Of a stretch of 64,000 nucleotides of DNA, positions 59,301 to 64,000 are shown piece after piece. The notes under the pieces were generated by a model. The model did no database searches and was not told where the DNA came from. It was given only the letters and a program-made list of their open reading frames with translations. Each line of letters starts with the position of its first letter. The first letter of the stretch is position 1. The position numbers and the translations under genes were made by a program. Source of the stretch: JALHNF01 sp031972295 (lineage in GTDB: Bacteria > Patescibacteriota > Minisyncoccia > Phycocordibacterales > UBA5272); NCBI GenBank assembly GCA_031972295.1, contig DALYEZ010000002.1, forward strand, positions 1-64,000, in the 5' to 3' direction.

Positions 59301-59707
59301 CTCGTATTGCCGATGGTAGTACAACTATTGCAGGTTCAAGTTGTGGACAGGGTACAGCCTCATCATCTTCTCAGACAATTTTCTGTGAATTTGGTACAAC
59401 AGGTAACACCTTCACTACAACAACTGGAACTACAAATGTTGAATCAAACACTGACTACGATGGTTACACTATCGCAGCAGGCACATCGAAGACATTCAGT
59501 TTGTACGCTACTGTAGCTGCTGGAAATGCAGGAACAGGTTCAGCGACAATCTCAACTTCGGTTAATGCCGCAGGATTCAACTGGGATGATACTTCATACG
59601 CAGTGTTCAATGCTGATGGATCAAATGCAAACCCTGCGAATGGAACAAATCTTACAGGTACACTTATCTACAACTTCCCTACAGGCGCTTACACAGTTCG
59701 ACAGTAA
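56396..59707 (+). CDS. Large exported surface protein with N-terminal peptidoglycan-binding domain (S-layer-like)
   Basis: 1103 residues. Signal peptide (TSLTVGLVAAFALVVSTTGA). PG_binding_1 domain at about 35-118: GARGASVMDLQKVLNMYPET, TSYYGPATMAAVKKFQAINS, YTGPLTRAVLNQVC. Two short related repeats follow (VGCTTTSGFSPVTGVACN and AGCTSALGFSSITGLACN). The remaining 900 residues are Ser/Thr/Gly/Ala-rich beta modules with recurring LYEGAARLTDG-like, TLSVRADVYS-like and GSTLATASFS-like segments. Almost no Lys- or Cys-rich patches and highly biased codons suggest strong expression. It is probably the main wall-bound surface-layer protein; this is inference. Confidence 0.85.
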   Translation: MRTSLTVGLVAAFALVVSTTGAQAALNLPTMQCSYSFSTSMGLGARGASVMDLQKVLNMYPETRVAVTGAGSAGMETSYYGPATMAAVKKFQAINSISPVSGYTGPLTRAVLNQVCSGTGVSLPVGCTTTSGFSPVTGVACNTGVSTTFPAGCTSALGFSSITGLACNGGVISQTGPIVASIAATNPASGVIVAGQATADLFHFTLSGNGVVNSLTLKRSGISDQNTLSNVYLYEGAARLTDGYSFNSTGDITINNLNLTVNGSKTLSVRADVYSLTPSGQTVAVWLTGLTSGATVSNVNLSGNTFAVASGSTLATASFSANTAAGTTVNAGTSAFSFFSAPLQVNTRTVWMKAANFRMIGSAPTDAIANIKMFVDGVDSGATGTVWASNGTNYVSFDFMAMPKSLTTGSHIIEVRGNVEKGSNRTVQFSIQNASDLMLMDPQVGVNIAVTGTIPNSGPTVTINTGSLTINNDPAFQAMTNITGGASNVAIARYKLHAYGEDVKIQTLTVSPVLGGSLAPTAGTLDDVTLYFNGSQVGTQQDLASSTLAYTLGSQLIVPAGVDSFLEVRANIRTSGGANYTAGTIRADLVVGSSNAQGQSSFNTVSTPAVTGNTLTIQTGLLNVAKNPGYANQSVTPNTANVKIGSFVFQNQSSSEGVRVTSLSVALGFTGSQVVTNLAALRTSETSGSGSTPVQPQATNTFSVDFTLAPGATKIIDIFADTGSITTGTVIATLTTTSIGSQSNVTQTVSSIAGQTITVAAGTVTNPPTLVTASATQAQYIAAGNGGAADGTKATFNFVSTGGAATITELKFTVTASLTATGTVSSIKVGNVTAPVVGGVAYLTGLSLPVSNSGSGLTQDVFISYSEVGTNGIVSATTSSVALTEVKYTSGGTTTTFNPSVSAPTMTLVGSKPTLTVNTATVSGLNLAAENKIGEVTIAADAKGNVKINDIQFAVGASNFTTLPTFTLARIADGSTTIAGSSCGQGTASSSSQTIFCEFGTTGNTFTTTTGTTNVESNTDYDGYTIAAGTSKTFSLYATVAAGNAGTGSATISTSVNAAGFNWDDTSYAVFNADGSNANPANGTNLTGTLIYNFPTGAYTVRQ

Positions 59708-59776
59708 TCTTTTGATTACCTAAGATTGTTGATTCCTTAAGGAATTATAGATAGAGTCTGGTTGACTTAAATCACC

Positions 59777-59808
59777 ACAAAAACACCCTCTTCGGAGGGT
59801 GTTTTTGT
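59777..59808 (+). terminator. Terminator after the surface protein
   Basis: ACAAAAACACCCTC pairs with GAGGGTGTTTTTGT across a TTCG tetraloop, then TTTG. Confidence 0.93.
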
Positions 59809-59906
59809 TTTGCTCAAATATCGGAATAGTAAAAATCTTACAAGTTTAATATTTTACCAAGCAAGAGTGCTATACTGACCTTAGTCACATATAAATTAAT
59901 AAAACC

Positions 59907-60371
59907 ATGAACAACAACATAAAAGTTTTTAGCACCGTCGTAGTCGTAGTTCTATTAGTACTCGCTGTATATTTTTTCATTAAAAAAGATAAAATGATGC
60001 CTGAAGAGGGAAATAATACTCCAACAGCGACAACTACTGATACAACTGTCGGATATTCTCCAGAGGCACCAGGGTACACTCCGGCTCAGGCAATTGCATA
60101 CGCGGATGCCTTGAAAAAGTATGCAGACAAAAGACTGCAGATTACTCCAACATGTCAGGTTACACCAAATAAGGTTACGTATAAAAACGGTACAACTATC
60201 ATGATCGACAACCGTTCTGATAAGGCAAAATCTATTAAAGTCGGCTCTACATTTAATGTTCCAGCATACGGTTTCAAAATCGTGACCCTCTCATCAGCAA
60301 CTTTACCAGCTACATACCTCATTGACTGCGACAAACAGCAAAATGCAGGAACCATTATCCTTCAAAAATAG
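59907..60371 (+). CDS. Membrane-anchored protein with small beta domain, unknown
   Basis: 154 residues: an N-terminal helix (VFSTVVVVVLLVLAVYFFIK), a Thr-rich linker (TPTATTTDTTVGY), a helix (TPAQAIAYADALKKYADKRL) and a beta-rich end (CQVTPNKVTYKNGTTIMIDN to TYLIDCDKQQNAGTIILQK) with two cysteines. The last part recalls a cupredoxin-like fold, but His and Met ligands are missing. An extended -10 (TGCTATACT, about 59867) lies 30 nt upstream. Confidence 0.65.
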   Translation: MNNNIKVFSTVVVVVLLVLAVYFFIKKDKMMPEEGNNTPTATTTDTTVGYSPEAPGYTPAQAIAYADALKKYADKRLQITPTCQVTPNKVTYKNGTTIMIDNRSDKAKSIKVGSTFNVPAYGFKIVTLSSATLPATYLIDCDKQQNAGTIILQK

Positions 60372-60389
60372 TTCCCATCTTTGTAGTCT

Positions 60390-60427
60390 AAATACAAAAA
60401 GTCCCCAGAAGGGGGCTTTTGTATTTT
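60390..60427 (+). terminator. Intrinsic terminator
   Basis: AAATACAAAAAGTCCCC pairs with GGGGGCTTTTGTATTT across AGAA. Confidence 0.88.
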
Positions 60428-60494
60428 ATTTACTTAGAGTAGAGTTCCTGATGCCTGACTTTTTTGGTATAGTGATGAGGTTCCAAAAGGGTAT

Positions 60495-60567
60495 GCATCT
60501 ATAGCTCAACGGTTAGAGCACACGGCTTATATCCGTGCGGTTGCAGGTTCGAGTCCTGCTAGATGCA
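60495..60567 (+). tRNA. tRNA-Ile(UAU)
   Basis: Acceptor GCATCTA/TAGATGC, D-stem GCTC/GAGC, anticodon arm CACGG-CTTATAT-CCGTG (anticodon TAT), T-arm GCAGG-TTCGAGT-CCTGC, discriminator A. Reads AUA directly. Most bacteria use a CAU tRNA modified by TilS. Confidence 0.9.
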
Positions 60568-60585
60568 CAAAGGAGTGACACGGTC

Positions 60586-60616
60586 TTGACTCTCACGTTA
60601 CGTGATGGTTTATGCT
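60586..60616 (+). promoter_or_regulatory. MerR-type promoter with 19-bp spacer and operator palindrome
   Basis: TTGACT (60586-60591), a 19-bp spacer, TATGCT (60611-60616). The spacer contains the perfect dyad TCACGTTACGTGA (60593-60605). This is the classic layout for MerR-family regulators, so the downstream gene is probably autoregulated. Confidence 0.75.
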
Positions 60617-60627
60617 ATTTTATGTGT

Positions 60628-61392
60628 ATGTCATACACAGTAAAACAACTTGCTCTCCTTGCGTCTATAAGCATTCGCACACTCCATTTCTACGACGAAA
60701 TAGGCCTTCTTAAGCCTGCACTCGTGAAGGGAAACGGTTATCGTGTATATGAGGAAAATGAACTGTTAAAATTACAGCAGATACTTTTCTTTCGGGAGCT
60801 TGAGTTTTCTCTTGAAGAAATACAGATGATTGTGGATGATCCTAAATTCAATATGCTTGATGCCTTGCAGGACCACCGCAAAAGCATTGCAATAAAGAAA
60901 AGGCGTCTGGATGGACTGCTTAAAACTATAGACAAGACAATCAGCAAAGTACAACATAAAAAAAATATGAAAGACGAAGAATTATACGGATCTTTTACGA
61001 AAGAAGAGATGGAAAAATATCAAGAAGAAGCTCGAAAAAAATGGGGCCACACTGATGCATTTAAACAATCTCAAGAACGAGTAAAGAAAATGGGTAAAGA
61101 TGGTTTGAATGAGGTGTTGAAGGAAAGCGGAAAGCTAACTGAAGAAATCGCTTCATGTATGAAAAGTGGTGAGCATCCAGAGAGTGAGAAGGTTCAGATA
61201 CTTATCGCTCAGCACTACGAAGGCTTACGAGCATTCTATGAGCCTAATCTGGAAATGTATCGTGGTCTAGGAAATATGTATGTTGCTGATGAACGATTCA
61301 AGGCAACGTATGAAAAAATTGCCGAAGGATTGGCGCAGTTTATGCGCGATGCGATGATATATTATTGCAATGTAAAGGAAGGAAAAAAATAA
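60628..61392 (+). CDS. MerR-family regulator, TipAS type
   Basis: 254 residues. MerR winged helix (YTVKQLALLASISIRTLHFY, GLLKPALVKGNGYRVYEENE), the dimerisation helix (LLKLQQILFFRELEFSLEEI), and a C-terminal TipAS-like helical domain (SFTKEEMEKYQEEARKKWGH, HYEGLRAFYEPNLEMYRGLG). TipAS domains bind peptide antibiotics or other ligands. Both 60622 and 60628 are possible starts; 60628 is preferred as the predicted transcript starts near 60623. Confidence 0.88.
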   Translation: MSYTVKQLALLASISIRTLHFYDEIGLLKPALVKGNGYRVYEENELLKLQQILFFRELEFSLEEIQMIVDDPKFNMLDALQDHRKSIAIKKRRLDGLLKTIDKTISKVQHKKNMKDEELYGSFTKEEMEKYQEEARKKWGHTDAFKQSQERVKKMGKDGLNEVLKESGKLTEEIASCMKSGEHPESEKVQILIAQHYEGLRAFYEPNLEMYRGLGNMYVADERFKATYEKIAEGLAQFMRDAMIYYCNVKEGKK

Positions 61393-61418
61393 AGCCCCGA
61401 ACGTGATACACGTCCGGG
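61384..61418 (-). terminator. Terminator of the 61427 minus-strand gene
   Basis: CCCGAACGTG (61396-61405) pairs with CACGTCCGGG (61409-61418). On the minus strand it is followed by a T-run (TTTATTTTTTT). Confidence 0.85.
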
Positions 61419-61426
61419 ACTATGGC

Positions 61427-61756
61427 TCATGCCGCAATTCGCTCGGATATTCCGAGCTCGAGACGGCAGATAATGTCGATACCTCCGAATTCTCCCTTAG
61501 TGTAGGTCCAGGTTCCGTACCCGATCACAATTACATCGGAACAGAGGAAGGACTCGAAGTAGTTTCTTTGCACCGAGAGTTCCCAGATCGGAAGTTTTGT
61601 TTCTCGTTCAGTTCCGATCCAGCGGACCCTGATGATTCGACCCACCTCGTTTTCAAACGTGTAAGTCAGATTTTCATCGATTTCCACCTTCTTGCCGTCG
61701 AAAAAAATACCACTGTCCGGCTCTGGGCCAGACTTGATTTTAGTGATAGTTGCCAC
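61427..61756 (-). CDS. Hypothetical protein, Shine-Dalgarno GTG start
   Basis: 109 residues, soluble and beta-rich (FFDGKKVEIDENLTYTFENE, RVRWIGTERETKLPIWELSV, DVIVIGYGTWTYTKGEFGGI). The GTG start is preceded by GGGAGG four nt upstream. A promoter on the minus strand (TTGACT at 61829-61834, 17-bp spacer, CAGTAT at 61806-61811) gives a leader of about 43 nt with a CAGC/GCTG hairpin. No family recognised. Belongs with the other Shine-Dalgarno genes by start type. Confidence 0.6.
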   Translation of the reverse strand: MATITKIKSGPEPDSGIFFDGKKVEIDENLTYTFENEVGRIIRVRWIGTERETKLPIWELSVQRNYFESFLCSDVIVIGYGTWTYTKGEFGGIDIICRLELGISERIAA

Positions 61757-61925
61757 ACTCCCTCCCAGGTATGATAGAACAACAGCCCATCCAGCTGCTT
61801 ATATATACTGCTATACTAGCTCATTTTAGTCAATAGGGGAAGGGAAAAGGGCTCTTTATTAAGATTCGCTTGTTTTCTTTGATACTATATAAAGATAATA
61901 TTATTAAATCCATAGTCATTAATTC

Positions 61926-64000
61926 ATGTCATATCATCAATCGTATAGAACCATTCAGGCAATGTTTCCGTTGAGGGTAGTGGTTTTAGTAGTAATCTTT
62001 TCTCTAACTTTCTCACCACTCACTCCTCTTTTAGCCCAAGAGGTTTCAGATTCTACTAGTATCTCTGTAGGAGAAACAAGTTCACAAGTACCCCTTCCTG
62101 TTGATACCGAAATGGCCACGTCTCACGAGTCCCTGCAGGCTATTCTCCCAGAAATTAATCCAGATATAGAGCAAACTACAGATTCTGAAGTAGTTGTTGA
62201 TGAATTATCTAAAGACGGTACTGAAAAAGAAACCACCTTGCAACCTTCTGCTGGTAATTCTGCGACTGCCTCACTTGCTTCGAATAGTGACTCAGGAAAA
62301 GTAATTAGGCCTAACATTGACCAATCGACAGGGGCTCTTATTTATGACTATCCAATGGAAACTCCAAATGGATTTAACCAGCAAAATCCGAATTTAAAAC
62401 TCACATATAATTCTCAGGATGTAAAAAATGATTCAGTATTTGGTTACGGATGGAATGTTTCAATTCCATATATTGAAAGAGTTAATAAACATGGGGTCAA
62501 TGACTTTTATTCTGGAGACGGTATTGATTTTGCTTCATCTGTGTTTGGTGAATTAGTTCAAAAAACCACTACAACATATGTGCCAAAATCAGCATCTGAT
62601 ATTGTTTTGATTTCTTTTGTAAATAATGTGTGGACATACATAGATAAAGAGGGTACTACATACGTGTATGGATTAACTTCTGCTGGACGTCAGGATGACC
62701 CCTCCAACTCAGCACATATCTACAAGTGGATGCTTACTTCAGTAACTGATTCGAATGGAAACAGTATTAGCTATACGTACACTAAGGATCAAGGACAAAT
62801 TTACCCTGACACAGTTAATTATGGGGGGATATATCAGATTGCTTTTGTAAAGGTTGTACGTGGAGAAACCATTGAATCGTATAAGCCAGGCTTTTTAGTT
62901 GCAACTACAGAGATAATTAATGAAATACAGTTAAAGGTCTCTGGAGTATTGAAAAAAAAATATGCTTTTACATATACGCAGGGAGACAATGCGAGTCGAT
63001 CAATTTTAAACTCAGCGCAAATCTCCGTATATGATTCTTCAAATAATTTAGCAGTGCAGCCCACTACAACCTTTAGTTACTCAATTCGTTCGACACCAAA
63101 CTGGAACACCTCATCCAATATCACGTTTCCTCCAGGTACGAATCTCCTCAATGGGCATTCCATAGCAGTTGATTTTAATGGTGATGGATATACTGATATT
63201 CTTACTTCTTTCGCAGATCCGAATTCAATTACCACTCAGGTAGCATATATAAATAATGGTGATGGAACATGGGCAACATCAACCGCATATACACCACCGG
63301 TAATTTTTTATTACGACAGCGGGGCTGGTTTGAGTAAAGGCTACACTACACTTGATCTTAATGGAGATCAGCTCCCAGAGCTTTTTAGGTCGGTGATGGA
63401 ATGTAATGGTGTGGTTTGTGGGAATAGTTCAGTTATTTATATCAACACAGGAAGTGGTTGGGTATCAAGTACAGATACTATCCCAGTAGGTCTTCTTTAT
63501 CTTGGGAGCCCAATAGCAGACATGGCTGATTTTAATGGTGACGGTTTAGTAGATATTTATTCTTCGGCAAGAAATTTCAATGGAAATAATTTTCCTAGAA
63601 AAGTATATCTTAATAATGGTGATGGTACCTGGCTTGATGACACCGCAGCGTGGACATTTCCTTACAGTTCAGGTTCAAGGTCTATCTATACCGATCTTAA
63701 TGGGGATGGGATAAGTGATATTATCTTTGATAATTGGTATTACACAGGGGGTGCTTGTAATTGCACAACATATAACCCAAATAATAGGGCATATATTGGA
63801 GATGGTAAGGGGGCATATGTGGCCTCAATAAGCTATATCTCACCATACTCATATAGTTCATATCCAGCGGGTCAACCGAGTCCTGGCTATGACTGGGGTA
63901 ACAGAGTATTTGATATAAATAATGATGGACTTGTCGATCTTGTGTATGGAACTAACCCTTCAGGAGTTGGAACTGTAAGAAGTTCTACTTATGTTAATAC
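61926..64000 (+). CDS. SpvB/RHS-type exported protein with FG-GAP/VCBS repeats, 5' part
   Basis: Open to the window edge (about 691 codons visible), so it is partial at the 3' end. A signal peptide (RVVVLVVIFSLTFSPLTPLL) is followed by a Ser/Thr/Glu-rich linker to about residue 120. Next is an SpvB/TcdB-like start (DQSTGALIYDYPMETPNGFN, NPNLKLTYNSQD, FGYGWNVSIPYIERV, WMLTSVTDSNGNSISYTYTK). Five calcium-binding-type FG-GAP motifs then appear: DFNGDGYTDI, DLNGDQLPEL, DFNGDGLVDI, DLNGDGISDI, DINNDGLVDL. Such proteins usually continue into RHS/YD repeats with a C-terminal toxin, but that part is not visible. Confidence 0.85.
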   Translation, partial: MSYHQSYRTIQAMFPLRVVVLVVIFSLTFSPLTPLLAQEVSDSTSISVGETSSQVPLPVDTEMATSHESLQAILPEINPDIEQTTDSEVVVDELSKDGTEKETTLQPSAGNSATASLASNSDSGKVIRPNIDQSTGALIYDYPMETPNGFNQQNPNLKLTYNSQDVKNDSVFGYGWNVSIPYIERVNKHGVNDFYSGDGIDFASSVFGELVQKTTTTYVPKSASDIVLISFVNNVWTYIDKEGTTYVYGLTSAGRQDDPSNSAHIYKWMLTSVTDSNGNSISYTYTKDQGQIYPDTVNYGGIYQIAFVKVVRGETIESYKPGFLVATTEIINEIQLKVSGVLKKKYAFTYTQGDNASRSILNSAQISVYDSSNNLAVQPTTTFSYSIRSTPNWNTSSNITFPPGTNLLNGHSIAVDFNGDGYTDILTSFADPNSITTQVAYINNGDGTWATSTAYTPPVIFYYDSGAGLSKGYTTLDLNGDQLPELFRSVMECNGVVCGNSSVIYINTGSGWVSSTDTIPVGLLYLGSPIADMADFNGDGLVDIYSSARNFNGNNFPRKVYLNNGDGTWLDDTAAWTFPYSSGSRSIYTDLNGDGISDIIFDNWYYTGGACNCTTYNPNNRAYIGDGKGAYVASISYISPYSYSSYPAGQPSPGYDWGNRVFDINNDGLVDLVYGTNPSGVGTVRSSTYVN

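Noticed and set aside
61403..61774. Plus-strand frame of 123 residues opposite the 61427 gene
   Set aside because: The minus-strand gene has a promoter, a Shine-Dalgarno and a terminator in the right places; the plus-strand frame has none.

Overview
The window reads as a chromosome segment of a Candidatus Patescibacteria (CPR) bacterium, most likely Parcubacteria-like. This is an inference. It rests on a streamlined, densely packed gene set, a ribosomal-protein cluster with uS5 followed directly by uL15 and no uL30 gene, short versions of several housekeeping proteins (HolA-like, Adk, PolA), type IV pilus parts, a surface protein with a peptidoglycan-binding domain, and no biosynthetic pathways in view. 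No rRNA genes or transposases were found.

Layout: 1-7.2 kb carries the pilus ATPase PilB (minus strand), then three exported or surface proteins, each behind a near-consensus sigma70 promoter. 7.2-21.8 kb is a housekeeping stretch for DNA replication and repair (PolA, HolA-like, MutM, RuvA, RuvX), tRNA and rRNA modification (TsaE, a GIY-YIG/SpoU fusion), S20, a guanylate kinase and a PilM-like protein, with tRNAs Lys, Arg(GCG) and Ser between. 21.8-27.1 kb holds tRNAs Arg(UCU), Val, Leu and His, cell-wall lipid synthesis (UppS), RluA-type pseudouridine synthase and L19. Three of these tRNAs are followed by unusual structured non-coding DNA. 27-36 kb contains a methyltransferase, UppP, a LytR_C protein, two FAD oxidoreductases and secreted proteins. 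36-43 kb has two odd gene cassettes around a SIMPL protein and SecDF, then EF-G. 43-50.6 kb holds a candidate non-coding RNA and the S14-S8-L6-L18-S5-L15-SecY-Adk-Map cluster, followed by S12-S7. 50.7-55.9 kb has EF-P, RecA and FtsK. 56-64 kb is a surface region: a large peptidoglycan-binding protein behind a 467-nt structured leader, a MerR/TipAS-type regulator, tRNA-Ile(UAU), and the 5' part of an SpvB/FG-GAP-type exported protein that runs off the window.

Two styles of gene start stand out. About fifteen housekeeping genes have a -10 box ending only 5-11 nt before the start codon, which implies leaderless mRNAs. Five genes of unknown function (starts at 2195, 3115, 35995, 40176 and 61756) instead have a real Shine-Dalgarno sequence and a hairpin-containing leader. 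Two of them (35995, 40176) share a covarying leader hairpin and a similar terminator around dissimilar proteins.

The strongest candidates for something undescribed are (i) the tRNA-linked elements after tRNA-Arg(UCU) and tRNA-His, with a related motif after tRNA-Leu; (ii) the shared-leader cassettes; and (iii) a pseudoknotted RNA with its own promoter and terminator at about 43070-43325, plus a second RNA candidate at about 22135-22395. All rest on hand reading of the sequence. Homology searches and covariance models were not run.
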